Notes: generated from the letters alone by a model not told the origin. 64,000 nucleotides of DNA from Sinimarinibacterium flocculans (GCF_003201205.1 NZ_QICN01000004.1:296160-360159), one strand, 5' to 3'. Positions 1 through 9,297 are shown, counted from the first letter of the stretch. Numbers and translations are program-made.

Positions 1-1241
1 TGGTCGGCAACAAGCACACCGTCGACTGGCGCAAGTACACACAGGGCGAGTGGGACAGCGTCGTCGACACGACGATCACCGCCGAGGCCGTGCGCAAGCT
101 CAGCAGCCGGCTGCTGGCCGTGCCCGAGGGCTTCACGCTGCATCCGCGCGTGCAGAAGATCTACGACGACCGCACCCGGATGGCGGCCGGCGAGCAGCCC
201 ATGGACTGGGGCTTTGCCGAGACCATGGCCTACGCCGCGCTGATCGGCGACGGCTTCTCGGTGCGCCTGTCGGGGCAGGACTCGCGCCGCGGCACCTTCT
301 TCCATCGCCACGCCACGGTCCACGACCACAAGACCGGCGCACGGCATACGCCGCTCGAGGCCATGGGGCGCGAGCGCGCCCGCTTCACCGTCAACGACAC
401 CCTGCTCTCCGAGGTCGGCGTGCTCGGCTTCGAGTACGGCTACTCGACGACCGACCCCGAGACGCTGGTGATCTGGGAGGCCCAGTTCGGCGATTTCGCC
501 AACGGCGCCCAGGTGCTGTTCGACCAGTTCATCTCGTCCGGCCAGGCCAAGTGGGGGCGGCTGTGCGGCCTGACCATGTTCCTGCCGCATGGCTACGAAG
601 GGCAGGGGCCGGAGCATTCCTCGGCGCGTCTGGAGCGTTACCTGCAGCTGTGCGCGGAGAACAACCAGCAGGTCTGCGTGCCGTCGACGCCGGCGCAGAT
701 GTTCCACATGCTGCGGCGGCAGATGAAGCGCGCCAAGCGCCTGCCGCTGGTGGTGCTGACGCCCAAGTCGCTGCTGCGCCACCCGCTGTCCGTCTCGGAC
801 GTCAGCGAACTCAGCGCGGGAGGTTTCCAGCCGGTGATTCCGGAGATCGATCCGATCGATCCGCAGCAGGTCACCCGCATCGTGTTCTGCGCCGGCAAGG
901 TGTACTTCGATCTTTACCAGGCGCGGCAGAAGGACGGGCTCGGCAACGTGGCGCTGGTGCGCATCGAGCAGCTCTACCCGTTCCCGCGCGAGGGCTACGA
1001 GGCCGCGCTCGACGCGTATCCGAACGCCAAGGAGATCGTCTGGTGTCAGGAGGAGCCCGAGAACCAGGGCGCCTGGTACCAGATCAAGCACCGCCTGCAC
1101 GCCTATCTGCGGCCACAGCATCAGATGCTGTACGCCACGCGCAAGGGTTCGGCGACCACGGCCGTCGGCTACCTCAAGGTGCACCAGATGCAGCAGGAGG
1201 CCGTCGTGCAGGCCGGCCTCACCGGCGGTACGCGGACCTGA
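1..1241 (+). CDS. sucA: 2-oxoglutarate dehydrogenase E1 component, C-terminal part (5' end outside window)
   Basis: This is the thiamine diphosphate-dependent E1 subunit, which decarboxylates 2-oxoglutarate and passes the succinyl group to the E2 lipoyl arm in the TCA cycle. The reading frame is open from base 3, so the gene is cut by the window edge; 412 codons remain. What is visible is the transketolase pyrimidine-binding-like domain (for example MDWGFAETMAYAAL and RLSGQDSRRGTFFHRHA) and the C-terminal domain ending near VWCQEEPENQGAW, all typical of SucA. The sucB gene begins 60 bases downstream in the same direction, as expected for an odh operon. Product identity is secure; the N-terminal part and the start are not visible. 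Confidence 0.96.
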   Translation, partial: VGNKHTVDWRKYTQGEWDSVVDTTITAEAVRKLSSRLLAVPEGFTLHPRVQKIYDDRTRMAAGEQPMDWGFAETMAYAALIGDGFSVRLSGQDSRRGTFFHRHATVHDHKTGARHTPLEAMGRERARFTVNDTLLSEVGVLGFEYGYSTTDPETLVIWEAQFGDFANGAQVLFDQFISSGQAKWGRLCGLTMFLPHGYEGQGPEHSSARLERYLQLCAENNQQVCVPSTPAQMFHMLRRQMKRAKRLPLVVLTPKSLLRHPLSVSDVSELSAGGFQPVIPEIDPIDPQQVTRIVFCAGKVYFDLYQARQKDGLGNVALVRIEQLYPFPREGYEAALDAYPNAKEIVWCQEEPENQGAWYQIKHRLHAYLRPQHQMLYATRKGSATTAVGYLKVHQMQQEAVVQAGLTGGTRT

Positions 1242-1301
1242 CCGGTCCTGATCCCATCCCCGCGACACCACATCGAATAGCGAGAACAAGTCGGAGCACG
1301 C

Positions 1302-2528
1302 ATGGCCATTGAAATCAAGGTTCCCAACCTGCCGGAGTCGGTCTCGTCGGCCACCGTGGCGACCTGGCATGTCCAGCAGGGGGATGCCGTCGCGCGCGAA
1401 CAGAACCTGCTGGATCTCGAGACCGACAAGGTCATGCTGGAAGTCCCTGCGGTCGAAGGCGGCGTGCTCAAGGAAATTCGCGTGCAGGCCGGTGCGACGG
1501 TGCAGGCCGGCGATGTGCTGGGCGTGATCGAGGCCGGCGCCGCGGCGCCGGAAAAGAAGGCCGAGGCTGCAGCGCCGGCCAAGGCCGAGGCCCCGGCAAA
1601 AGCCGCGCCGACTGCCGCCGCCGACAACGAGTCGCAAAGCCCGGCCGTGCGCAAGCTGCTGTCCGAACTCGGGCTCGCAGCCGCCGATATCCCGGCCAGC
1701 GGCCGTGGCGGACGGCTGACGGTCGAGGACGTCAGGACCTACGCCGAGCAGCAGAAGTCGAAGCCGGCGGCACAGCCCTCCGCGCCCAAGGCCACAGCCC
1801 CCGCGCCGGCGCGTCTGGCGCCGGGCGCGCGCGAGGAGCAGCGCGTGCCGATGACGCGGATCCGCGCACGCATCGCCGAGCGTCTGCTCGACGCCAAGAA
1901 CAACACGGCCATGCTGACGACCTTCAACGAGGTCGATCTCAAGGCCGTCTCGGAACTGCGGGCGCGCTACAAGGACAGCTTCGAGAAGGCGCACGGCGCC
2001 AAGCTCGGCTTCATGTCGTTCTTCGTGCGCGCCGCCATCGAGGCACTGAAGAAGTATCCGGTGCTCAATGCCTCGGTCGACGGCAACGACATCGTCTACC
2101 ACGGTTACTACGACATCGGCATCGCCGTCTCCAGCGAGCGTGGCCTGGTCGTGCCGATCATGCGCGACGCCGACATGCTGTCGATGGCCGAAATCGAGAA
2201 GACCATCGGCGACTTCGGCAGCCGCGCCAAGGCCAACAAGCTGACGATGGAAGACCTGACCGGGGGCACGTTCTCGATCACCAACGGCGGCGTGTTCGGT
2301 TCGATGCTGTCGACGCCGATCCTCAACCCGCCGCAGTCGGCGATTCTGGGCATGCACGGCATCACCGAGCGGCCGGTCGTCGTCGACGGGCAGATCGTGA
2401 TCCGGCCGATGATGTACCTCGCGCTGTCCTACGATCACCGCATCATCGACGGCAAGGAGGCCGTGCTCGGCCTGCGTACGATCAAGGAATGCCTCGAGGA
2501 TCCGGCCAAGATCCTGCTGCAGCTCTGA
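1302..2528 (+). CDS. sucB: Dihydrolipoyllysine-residue succinyltransferase (E2 of 2-oxoglutarate dehydrogenase)
   Basis: E2 core enzyme of the 2-oxoglutarate dehydrogenase complex, 408 residues, the usual length. Residues 1-75 form a biotinyl/lipoyl domain with the lipoylated lysine at K43 in [10 protein letters not shown]. An Ala/Pro/Lys-rich linker (about 78-108) leads to the peripheral subunit-binding domain (about 113-147, [13 protein letters not shown]). The catalytic acyltransferase domain follows and ends with the HxxxD motif, H379 and D383, in [12 protein letters not shown]. The ATG start at 1302 gives the canonical N-terminus [13 protein letters not shown]. Only one lipoyl domain is present. 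It lies directly after sucA, but lpd is separated from it by three unrelated genes. Confidence 0.97.
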   Translation: MAIEIKVPNLPESVSSATVATWHVQQGDAVAREQNLLDLETDKVMLEVPAVEGGVLKEIRVQAGATVQAGDVLGVIEAGAAAPEKKAEAAAPAKAEAPAKAAPTAAADNESQSPAVRKLLSELGLAAADIPASGRGGRLTVEDVRTYAEQQKSKPAAQPSAPKATAPAPARLAPGAREEQRVPMTRIRARIAERLLDAKNNTAMLTTFNEVDLKAVSELRARYKDSFEKAHGAKLGFMSFFVRAAIEALKKYPVLNASVDGNDIVYHGYYDIGIAVSSERGLVVPIMRDADMLSMAEIEKTIGDFGSRAKANKLTMEDLTGGTFSITNGGVFGSMLSTPILNPPQSAILGMHGITERPVVVDGQIVIRPMMYLALSYDHRIIDGKEAVLGLRTIKECLEDPAKILLQL

Positions 2529-2533
2529 AGCCG

Positions 2534-3172
2534 ATGTCCGCCTGCCCGCTGTGCGCGGGCAGGCGGACCGAGCCGTTCGCCGCCGTCGACGGCCGCGACT
2601 ACTGGCGCTGCGCGACGTGTGCGCTGCGCTTTCTCGATCCGCGCCAGCGCCCGGACGCGATCAGCGAGCGGCGCGAGTACGGGCTGCACCGCAACGATCC
2701 GGACGATCCGGGTTACCGTCGTTTCCTCGACCGGCTGCTGCAGCCGCTGCTGGCGCGACTCTCGCCGCGATCGCAAGGCCTCGACTACGGCTGCGGCCCG
2801 GGGCCGGCGCTCGCATCGATGCTGCGCGAGGCCGGGCATGACGTTGCCCTGTACGACCCGTTCTTCCACGCCGACCCAAAGGCGCTGACCGGCGACTACG
2901 ATTTCGTCACCTGCACCGAGGTCGTCGAGCACTTCCACGAGCCGGCGGGCGAATTCGCGCGCCTCGATACGCTGCTGCGGCCCGGCGGCTGGCTCGCGGT
3001 GATGACCTGCTTCCAGACCGAAGACGCGCGCTTCGCCGGCTGGCATTACCGGCGCGATCCGACGCACGTGGCGTTCTATCGCGCCGAGACCTTCGGCTGG
3101 ATCGCGCGGCACCACGGCTGGCAGTGCGAGATTCCGATGAAGGACGTCGTGCTGCTGCGCAAGGCGCGCTGA
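2534..3172 (+). CDS. Class I SAM-dependent methyltransferase with N-terminal zinc ribbon
   Basis: A 212-residue protein beginning 5 bases after the sucB stop. Four cysteines (C4, C7, C26, C29) in a CxxC-x18-CxxC arrangement form a probable zinc ribbon. A Methyltransf_23-type Rossmann fold follows, with the glycine motif LDYGCGPGPAL near residues 84-93 and the post-I acidic region CTEVVEHFHEP. The longer frame from 2489 would overlap the end of sucB, so the ATG at 2534 is preferred. Comparable short methyltransferases are often annotated as hypothetical 2-polyprenyl-3-methyl-6-methoxy-1,4-benzoquinol methylase-like proteins, but the substrate cannot be read from the sequence. Its position implies co-transcription with sucAB. 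Confidence 0.82.
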   Translation: MSACPLCAGRRTEPFAAVDGRDYWRCATCALRFLDPRQRPDAISERREYGLHRNDPDDPGYRRFLDRLLQPLLARLSPRSQGLDYGCGPGPALASMLREAGHDVALYDPFFHADPKALTGDYDFVTCTEVVEHFHEPAGEFARLDTLLRPGGWLAVMTCFQTEDARFAGWHYRRDPTHVAFYRAETFGWIARHHGWQCEIPMKDVVLLRKAR

Positions 3173-3202
3173 CCTGCGCAGCGCTACGGCATACTGCGGC
3201 GC

Positions 3203-4225
3203 ATGCCCGCGCCGCTGCATACCGATCCCATTCCGTTCATCACCTTGCCCAACTGGGTCAAGGCGGCAACGGTCTGCGGCTTCAACATCGAGCCGATCTT
3301 TGCGCGGCTCGGCATCCAGACCGACCTGCTGCATCTCGAGGAGGCGACGATCTCGGTGCCGGCGCTGGGCCAGGCGATGGAGGCCTGCGTCGCGGCGTCG
3401 CGCACGCAGCACTTTCCGTTCGTGCTCGGCGAGACCTTCGCCTTCGACTACCTGCCGGACATCGGCACCTTCCTGGCGACCGCGCCGACGCTGCGCGACG
3501 CGACGCGGGTGTTCGACTGGGTGCGCGAGCTGATCAACCCGATGATCGACATCCGCATCGAGGAGTCGGGCGACCGCGCTGCATTGACGCTGGCCGGGCA
3601 GGGCGCGGTCACCGGGCAGGACCGCTACTTCATCGAGTCGCTGTTCGCAGCGATCGTGAAGTTCGGCCGCATGCTCGCCGCCGATGTCGAGTCGCAGGCC
3701 AGCCTGCAGTTCCGTTACGCGCCGCCGGACTACGCCGCCGCCTACGAGGCGTACTTCCGCATTCCGGTGCGATTCGCGCAGCCGCGCAACGCGCTGGAGA
3801 TTCCGCGCGAGCGCCTGGACGCGCCACTCGAAGGCAGCTTCGCGAAGCTGCACGCGCAGGCGCAGGTCCGCGTCGAGCAACGGCTCGCCGAGCTGCCACG
3901 GCGCACCGGCCTGATCGCGATGCTCGAAGCCGTCTTCGAGGAGCGGCCGGCGCTGCTCGGCGATGGCATCGAAACGGTCGCCGACCACCTGGGACTGCAC
4001 CCGCGGACGCTGCAACGGCGTCTGCGCGACGAGAACGAAACCTATGCGGGGGTCGTCGACCGCGTGCGCTACCGGCTGGCGCTGCGCGCCCTGCAGGATC
4101 CGCAGACCGACCTGGAGTCGCTGAGCGAACGGCTCGGCTTTTCTGACCGGCGCAGCTTCACGCGCGCCTTCACGCGATGGTCCGGGGTCACGCCCAGCAG
4201 CTTCCGGCAGCGGCGGGAGATGTAG
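3203..4225 (+). CDS. AraC-family transcriptional regulator (OruR/ArgR-like, arabinose-binding-like domain)
   Basis: A 340-residue regulator. The N-terminal 190 or so residues look like the Arabinose_bd domain found in OruR-type and lipid-metabolism AraC proteins (PFVLGETFAFDYLPDIGTFL). The C-terminal 100 residues carry two helix-turn-helix motifs, the first around IETVADHLGLHPRTLQRRL and the second around LESLSERLGFSDRRSFTRAF. The ending GVTPSSFRQ is the usual AraC signature end. It follows the methyltransferase by 30 bases. The nearest possible target is the metal-dependent hydrolase starting 170 bases downstream, by position only. Ligand unknown. Confidence 0.88.
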   Translation: MPAPLHTDPIPFITLPNWVKAATVCGFNIEPIFARLGIQTDLLHLEEATISVPALGQAMEACVAASRTQHFPFVLGETFAFDYLPDIGTFLATAPTLRDATRVFDWVRELINPMIDIRIEESGDRAALTLAGQGAVTGQDRYFIESLFAAIVKFGRMLAADVESQASLQFRYAPPDYAAAYEAYFRIPVRFAQPRNALEIPRERLDAPLEGSFAKLHAQAQVRVEQRLAELPRRTGLIAMLEAVFEERPALLGDGIETVADHLGLHPRTLQRRLRDENETYAGVVDRVRYRLALRALQDPQTDLESLSERLGFSDRRSFTRAFTRWSGVTPSSFRQRREM

Positions 4226-4395
4226 GGCGATATGCAGCCCCCCGCCGGCGTAAGGGGCGCCCGGCAGCGTTGTGAGTCTTGCCCTCGGCAGAGCCTCAGG
4301 CGTGTCGCGTAAAGTTCCCTCGCGTCGCCGACGGTCATAGCCTCGTCTTTGCCGTCGGACTTACAGTGGGATCAAGCACTTTCACGGAGTTGCGC

Positions 4396-5271
4396 ATGGA
4401 CGGCAGCAGGCAGGGCATCACGCCGCGGCAGGGGCCGGATTTCGGTCTCGACGGCGACATCCCGAAGTACTGGTTCGGCGGCGATCCGTTCAAGACGCGC
4501 TTCTTCGACGCGATGTCGCTGCTGTTCCCGGAGGGCGAGAAGTTCTTCATCGCCTGCGTGCGCGACTACCGCGACCGCATCGACGATCCCGATCTGCAGG
4601 CCCAGGTCAAGGACTTCATGTATCAGGAAGGCCAGCACGGCATGGTGCATACGAAGTTCAACAACCGCCTGAAGGCGCAGGGCATTGCCGTCGACGAGGT
4701 GCTGCGACGCCAAAACGAGATCATGTTCGGCTTCTTCCGCAAGCGGTTCTCCGCGGCCTACACCCTCGGACAGACCGCCGCGGCAGAGCACATGACCGCG
4801 CTGATGGCGCACGGCTTCTTCGGCACCGACATGTTCGCCGACGCCGATCCGCGCATCCGTGCGATGTATGCCTGGCACGCGGTCGAGGAGATCGAGCACA
4901 AGGCCGTGGCCTACGACGTCTACGAGAAGGTGGCCAAGGGCGGCTACTGGACGCGCGTGCTGAGCATGCTGCAGGTGTCGCTGACCTTCCCGCTGCACGT
5001 GTTCATGATCATGAGCCACATGTTCAAGGTCGACGGCGTGAAGAACCGCTTCCGTCTCTGGGTTCGCGGCCTGTGGTGGCTGTACGGGCCGGGCGGACTG
5101 TACCCGCGCCTGCTGCCGCACTTCCTGACCTACTTCAAGCCGGGCTTCCATCCGTGGAAGCACGGCGACATGGACATCTACCGCCAGTGGGTACGGGCCT
5201 ACGAGGCACGCGGCGGCGATGCGGTCGCAGCCTCCGACGAAGTGATGGCGCGCACACTGGCCGCGGCCTGA
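4396..5271 (+). CDS. Metal-dependent hydrolase, PF10118 (ferritin-like diiron type)
   Basis: A 291-residue protein of the predicted metal-dependent hydrolase family PF10118. The helical core carries Glu/His pairs typical of a ferritin-like dimetal site: YQEGQHGMVH, TAAAEHMTALMAHG and WHAVEEIEHKAVAYDVY. The ATG at 4396 is chosen because it follows CACGGAG at a proper distance and gives the family N-terminus; an upstream in-frame start at 4279 would add 39 unsupported residues. A hydrophobic stretch near residues 200-220 may associate with membrane. Family members occur near aliphatic or lipid oxidation genes, but the substrate is unproven. The AraC gene just upstream is a plausible regulator. 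Confidence 0.82.
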   Translation: MDGSRQGITPRQGPDFGLDGDIPKYWFGGDPFKTRFFDAMSLLFPEGEKFFIACVRDYRDRIDDPDLQAQVKDFMYQEGQHGMVHTKFNNRLKAQGIAVDEVLRRQNEIMFGFFRKRFSAAYTLGQTAAAEHMTALMAHGFFGTDMFADADPRIRAMYAWHAVEEIEHKAVAYDVYEKVAKGGYWTRVLSMLQVSLTFPLHVFMIMSHMFKVDGVKNRFRLWVRGLWWLYGPGGLYPRLLPHFLTYFKPGFHPWKHGDMDIYRQWVRAYEARGGDAVAASDEVMARTLAAA

Positions 5272-5303
5272 GGCCAGGCGGCCTGCTCTCCCGGACGTTC
5301 GTG

Positions 5304-5330
5304 GCGGCCCCTAGCCGGGGCCGCTAGAAT
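5304..5330 (+). promoter_or_regulatory. GC hairpin followed by a -10 element upstream of lpd
   Basis: A perfect 8-bp inverted repeat (GCGGCCCC at 5304-5311, GGGGCCGC at 5317-5324, 5-nt loop) is followed at once by TAGAAT at 5325-5330. TAGAAT is a good -10 hexamer, 55 bases before the lpd ATG. No convincing -35 was seen. The hairpin lacks a T-run, so it may be a weak terminator for the hydrolase or an operator over the promoter. Confidence 0.45.
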
Positions 5331-5384
5331 GCCGTGCGCCATTTTGCCGCGGCGCAGGTGCGCGCGGCACTGCCAAGGAGAGTC

Positions 5385-6821
5385 ATGAGCAACGAGTACG
5401 ATGTGGTCGTGGTCGGTGGCGGTCCCGCCGGTTATCCCTGCGCCATCCGCGCCGCCCAGCTGGGCTTCAAGACCGCCTGCATCGACGCGTGGCTCAACCG
5501 CGACAACACGCCGGCCTTCGGCGGCACCTGCCTGAATGCGGGCTGCATCCCGTCCAAGGCGCTGCTCGAGTCCTCGGAGCTCTATCACCGCATGCAGCAC
5601 GAGGCGGCCGCGCACGGCATCGGCGCCGGCAAGCTGGCGCTCGACATCGCCAAGATGCAGGCGCGCAAGGATGCGGTTTCCAAGCAGCTCACCGGCGGCA
5701 TCAAGCAGTTGTTCGCCGCGAACAAGGTCACCGGCCTGCAGGGATACGGCAAGCTGCTCGGCAACGGCCAGGTCGAGTTCACCTCGCACGACGGCAAGAC
5801 CGAGACGCTCAAGGCCAAGCACATCGTCATCGCCACCGGCTCGGAGCCGGTGAATCTCAAGATCGCGCCGTTCGACGGCGAGCGCATCGTCGACTCCTGG
5901 GGGGCGCTGGATTTCACCGAAGTGCCGAAGACCCTCGGCGTGATCGGCGCCGGCGTCATCGGCGTCGAACTGGGCAGCGTCTGGAACCGCCTGGGCGCAA
6001 AGACGGTGATTCTCGAGGCGCTGCCGACCTTCCTGCCGATGGTCGACCAGCAGATCGCCAAGGAGTCGCTGCGTCATTTCACCAAGCAGGGTCTCGACAT
6101 CCGCCTCGGCGCCAAGGTGCTGTCGGCCAAGGCCGGCAAGAAGAACGTCACCGTCGAATACGAGATCGGCGGCGAGAAGAAGACCGAGACCTTCGACAAG
6201 CTGATCGTCGCCGTCGGCCGCCGGCCGTACACCAAGGACCTGGGCGCGGATGTCGCCGGCGTCGCGCTCGACGAGCGCGGCTTCGTCAAGGTCGACGCGC
6301 ACTACAAGACCAGCGCGCCGGGCGTCTACGCGGTCGGTGATGTCATCGGCGGCGCGATGCTCGCGCACAAGGGCATCGAGGAAGGTGTTGCGCTGGCCGA
6401 GCAGCTCGCCGGCCATCACACGCAGGTGAACTACAACGCTGTGCCGAGCGTGATCTACACGATGCCGGAAGTCGCCTGGGTCGGCCTGTCCGAGGAACAG
6501 GCGAAGGAGAAGGGGCACGAGGTCAAGATCGGCACCGGGCCGTTCGCGGCCAATGGCCGCGCCAAGGCGATGGAGCAGGCCGCAGGCTCGATCAAGATCA
6601 TCGCCGACGCCAAGTCCGATCGCATCCTCGGCGTGCACATGGTCGGGCCCTACGTTTCGGAGCTGCTGGCCGAGGCGGTGCTGGCGCTGGAGTTCGCGGC
6701 GACCTGCGAGGACATCGCGCTGACGATGCACGGCCATCCGACGCTGTCCGAGAACTTCCACGAGGCGGTGCTGCTGGTCGACGGTCGCGCCGTGCACGCG
6801 GTCAACAAAGTCAAGAAATAG
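5385..6821 (+). CDS. lpdA: Dihydrolipoyl dehydrogenase (E3)
   Basis: FAD-dependent E3 that reoxidises the dihydrolipoyl arm of 2-oxo acid dehydrogenases, 478 residues. The N-terminal FAD motif is VVVVGGGPAGYPCA. The redox-active disulfide is C49/C54 in GGTCLNAGCIPSKA. The NAD-binding motif is GVIGAGVIGVELGSVW, the second FAD motif is GVYAVGDVIGG, and the active-site histidine region is HGHPTLSENFHEA. ATG 5385 follows CCAAGGAG. The gene serves the sucAB complex encoded upstream, but three other genes lie between and a separate promoter is likely. Confidence 0.97.
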   Translation: MSNEYDVVVVGGGPAGYPCAIRAAQLGFKTACIDAWLNRDNTPAFGGTCLNAGCIPSKALLESSELYHRMQHEAAAHGIGAGKLALDIAKMQARKDAVSKQLTGGIKQLFAANKVTGLQGYGKLLGNGQVEFTSHDGKTETLKAKHIVIATGSEPVNLKIAPFDGERIVDSWGALDFTEVPKTLGVIGAGVIGVELGSVWNRLGAKTVILEALPTFLPMVDQQIAKESLRHFTKQGLDIRLGAKVLSAKAGKKNVTVEYEIGGEKKTETFDKLIVAVGRRPYTKDLGADVAGVALDERGFVKVDAHYKTSAPGVYAVGDVIGGAMLAHKGIEEGVALAEQLAGHHTQVNYNAVPSVIYTMPEVAWVGLSEEQAKEKGHEVKIGTGPFAANGRAKAMEQAAGSIKIIADAKSDRILGVHMVGPYVSELLAEAVLALEFAATCEDIALTMHGHPTLSENFHEAVLLVDGRAVHAVNKVKK

Positions 6822-6858
6822 TGGTTCCACGACAACGCGAAGCAGGGGGAAGAGACGA

Positions 6859-7440
6859 ATGAAGAAGGTCTACGCGTGGCTGGGCGCCGCGATGCTGTGC
6901 GCCGTGGCCGGTAGCGCGCACGCGGAGCGGTTCGACCTGTCGATCGGCGACGACAGCTACCGGATCGCGCTGAACGGTCCGCTGTCGCGGGTGTTCTCGC
7001 AGACGACGGGGCAGTACGACATCGGCGCCGTGGTGCGCCCGGAGCGCGACGACGACCTGCTCGTCGCCCACGTCGGCGCCCTGGTGACCGGCGACGCCGG
7101 CGCCCGCAGCTTCGACTCGGCGGCCGGCCTGGGCCTGCGCGCCGTGTACATCGGGCGTGACGACAACCCGGGTGGCTCCATCGCGCCCGGCGGCCAGTTC
7201 GAAGCACGCTTCCCGGGCTACGAGCGCATCGGCTTCTCGGTCTATGGCTACTACGGGCCGGAAGTGCTGACCTTCGGCGACTTCGAGGAGTACTACGAGG
7301 TCGGCACCGGCGTCGACTACCAGGTGCTGCGCGATGCCTCGCTGTACGTCGGTTATCGCAACATCAACGTGAAAGTCGAGGACGGCCCGCGCATCACGGC
7401 CGACAACGGCCTGCACGTCGGCATGCGCCTGAGTTTCTGA
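6859..7440 (+). CDS. YfaZ-family outer-membrane protein
   Basis: A 193-residue secreted protein. A classical signal peptide spans residues 1-22 with predicted cleavage after AHA. The mature part alternates hydrophobic and polar residues, is rich in Gly and Tyr, and ends in MRLSF, the terminal aromatic typical of outer-membrane beta barrels. Overall layout matches the YfaZ family, whose function is poorly known (porin-like barrels). It begins 37 bases after lpd behind the AGGGGGAAGAG ribosome-binding region, and is followed 19 bases later by yebC. Confidence 0.8.
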   Translation: MKKVYAWLGAAMLCAVAGSAHAERFDLSIGDDSYRIALNGPLSRVFSQTTGQYDIGAVVRPERDDDLLVAHVGALVTGDAGARSFDSAAGLGLRAVYIGRDDNPGGSIAPGGQFEARFPGYERIGFSVYGYYGPEVLTFGDFEEYYEVGTGVDYQVLRDASLYVGYRNINVKVEDGPRITADNGLHVGMRLSF

Positions 7441-7459
7441 TCGCGGGGTTCGCACATCC

Positions 7460-8179
7460 ATGGGTCGAGGTCCGAGTATCGCCGCGCGCAAGGGCGCCGA
7501 AGACGCCCGTCGCGGCAAGCTGTTCACCAAGTTCATCCGCGAGATCACCGTCGCCGCGCGCACCGGCGGCGGTGACCCGCGCAGCAATGCGCGTCTGCGC
7601 CTGGTGCTGGACAAGGCCTTCGCCGCCAACATGCCGAAGGACACGGCCGAACGCGCGATCAAGCGCGGCACCGGCGAGCTCGGCGACGCGCAGTACGAAG
7701 AGATCCGCTACGAGGGCTACGGCCCGGGCGGTGTCGCGATCATGGTCGACTGCATGACCGACAACCCGACGCGCACCGTTGCCGACGTGCGCCATGCCTT
7801 CAGCAAGAACGGCGGCAACCTCGGCAACAGCGGCTCGGTCGCCTACCTGTTTGCCGAGATCGGCCAGATCTTCCTGCAGCAGGATGCGTCGAAAGAAGAG
7901 CAGATTCTCGAGGCCGCGCTGGAAGCCGGCGCCGACGATGTCATCAGCGACGACGGCTACACCGAAGTCCTGGCCTCGCCGGACGCCTTCGAGGCCGTCA
8001 AGAACGCGCTGACCGCCAAGGGCTTCGAACTGCTGCAGGCCGACGTGACCATGCGGCCGGCAACGATGGTGCACGTGACCGGCGAGCAGGCCGAGTCCGT
8101 CGCGCGCATCGTCGAGATGCTCGAAGACCTGGACGACGTGCAGAAGGTGTACTCCAACGCCGATCTGGACGCCGCCTGA
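7460..8179 (+). CDS. yebC: YebC/PmpR-family regulatory/translation factor
   Basis: A 239-residue YebC/TACO1-like protein. Family members are annotated as DNA-binding regulators, and recent work on the family links them to ribosome stalling on proline-rich stretches. The diagnostic N-terminus MGRGPSIAARKGAEDARRGK and the segment NMPKDTAERAIKRGTGE are present, followed by YEGYGPGGVAIMVDCMTDN. It lies two bases upstream of ruvC, the conserved yebC-ruvCAB arrangement. The start is unambiguous. Confidence 0.94.
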   Translation: MGRGPSIAARKGAEDARRGKLFTKFIREITVAARTGGGDPRSNARLRLVLDKAFAANMPKDTAERAIKRGTGELGDAQYEEIRYEGYGPGGVAIMVDCMTDNPTRTVADVRHAFSKNGGNLGNSGSVAYLFAEIGQIFLQQDASKEEQILEAALEAGADDVISDDGYTEVLASPDAFEAVKNALTAKGFELLQADVTMRPATMVHVTGEQAESVARIVEMLEDLDDVQKVYSNADLDAA

Positions 8180-8181
8180 GG

Positions 8182-8700
8182 GTGACGCGCATCCTCGGCA
8201 TCGATCCGGGCTCGCGCTACACGGGCTACGGCGTGATCGACACCGAGCGTGGCCGCAGCCGCCTGGTGACCTGCGGTCGCATCGTCGCCGGCACCGGCGC
8301 GATGCCCGATCGCCTGGTGACCATCGACCGTGAGCTGGCTGGCATCGTCCGCGACTACGTGCCCGAGGAAACCGCGTTCGAGGAAGTGTTCGTCGACCGC
8401 AACGTCCGCAGCGCGCTGGTCCTCGGCCAGGCCCGTGGCGTCGCGCTGTGCGTGGCGGCGCGCATCGGCCTGCCGATCGCCGAGTACGCGCCCGCACAGG
8501 TGAAGATGGCGCTGACTGGCAGCGGGCGCGCCGACAAGGAGCAGGTGCAGCACATGGTCAAGCTGTTGCTCAAGCTGCAGGGACGACTGGTGGCCGACGC
8601 GGCGGACGCGCTGGCGGTCGCGCTGACGCATGCGCAGGTTCGTGGCATGCGGCAGCGCACCGGACTCGCGCTGACCGGAAGCTGGAAGAAGAGCGGATGA
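8182..8700 (+). CDS. ruvC: Holliday junction resolvase RuvC
   Basis: Crossover-junction endonuclease that cuts Holliday junctions with RuvAB, 172 residues. Catalytic acidic residues are visible: D8 in ILGIDPGSRYTGYG, E67/E68 in TAFEEVFVDRN, and D139/D142 in LVADAADALA. Translation starts at GTG 8182, two bases after yebC. The stop codon overlaps the ruvA start (ATGA), indicating translational coupling in a ruvCAB operon. Confidence 0.96.
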   Translation: MTRILGIDPGSRYTGYGVIDTERGRSRLVTCGRIVAGTGAMPDRLVTIDRELAGIVRDYVPEETAFEEVFVDRNVRSALVLGQARGVALCVAARIGLPIAEYAPAQVKMALTGSGRADKEQVQHMVKLLLKLQGRLVADAADALAVALTHAQVRGMRQRTGLALTGSWKKSG

Positions 8701-9290
8701 TCGGTCGACTGCACGGCAAGCTGCTGCTCAAGCAGCCGCCCTGGCTGCTGGTCGATGCCGGTGGCGTGGGCTACGAGGTCGAGGCGCCGATGTCGACCTT
8801 TTACAGGCTGCCCGCCGTTGGCGAGCCCGTGACGCTGCACACGCACCTGACGGTGCGCGAGGACGCGCACCTGCTGTTCGGCTTCGCCAGCCTCACCGAG
8901 AAGACCCTGTTCAGGGAGCTGATCCGCGTGTCCGGCGTCGGGCCGAAGCTGGCACTCGCGGTGCTGTCCGGTGTCGGTGTCGACGAGTTCTGGGTGACCG
9001 TGCGTGCCGGCGACGCCGCGCGGCTGGCGAAGCTCCCGGGCATCGGCCGCAAGACCGCCGAGCGCCTGATCGTCGAGATGCGCGACCGCGCCGCCTCGGC
9101 CGACGCGCCGCCGACGGTCCAGGCCGCAGTCGGCAGCGTCGACGCCTCGCCGCTGCAGGAGGCGCGGCATGCGCTGGCGGCGCTGGGCTACAAGCCTGCC
9201 GAAGTTCAGCGCTTCACCGAGGCCGTGTATAAGGACGACATGAGTACCGAGCAGATCATCCAGGAAGCCCTGAAGCGGGCGGTGCGCTGA
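8697..9290 (+). CDS. ruvA: Holliday junction branch migration protein RuvA
   Basis: DNA-binding tetrameric subunit that loads RuvB on Holliday junctions, 197 residues. It has the N-terminal OB-fold ([20 protein letters not shown]), two helix-hairpin-helix motifs ([16 protein letters not shown] and [16 protein letters not shown]) and the C-terminal RuvB-interacting domain ([15 protein letters not shown]). ATG 8697 overlaps the ruvC stop and gives the standard N-terminus; longer frames upstream lie inside ruvC and are not used. Confidence 0.96.
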   Translation: MIGRLHGKLLLKQPPWLLVDAGGVGYEVEAPMSTFYRLPAVGEPVTLHTHLTVREDAHLLFGFASLTEKTLFRELIRVSGVGPKLALAVLSGVGVDEFWVTVRAGDAARLAKLPGIGRKTAERLIVEMRDRAASADAPPTVQAAVGSVDASPLQEARHALAALGYKPAEVQRFTEAVYKDDMSTEQIIQEALKRAVR

Positions 9291-9297
9291 AGCCGCG

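Noticed and set aside
2435..4015. Long minus-strand open frame opposite the methyltransferase and AraC genes
   Set aside because: It is opposite well-supported genes, has high Arg content without domain features, and is a by-product of high GC.
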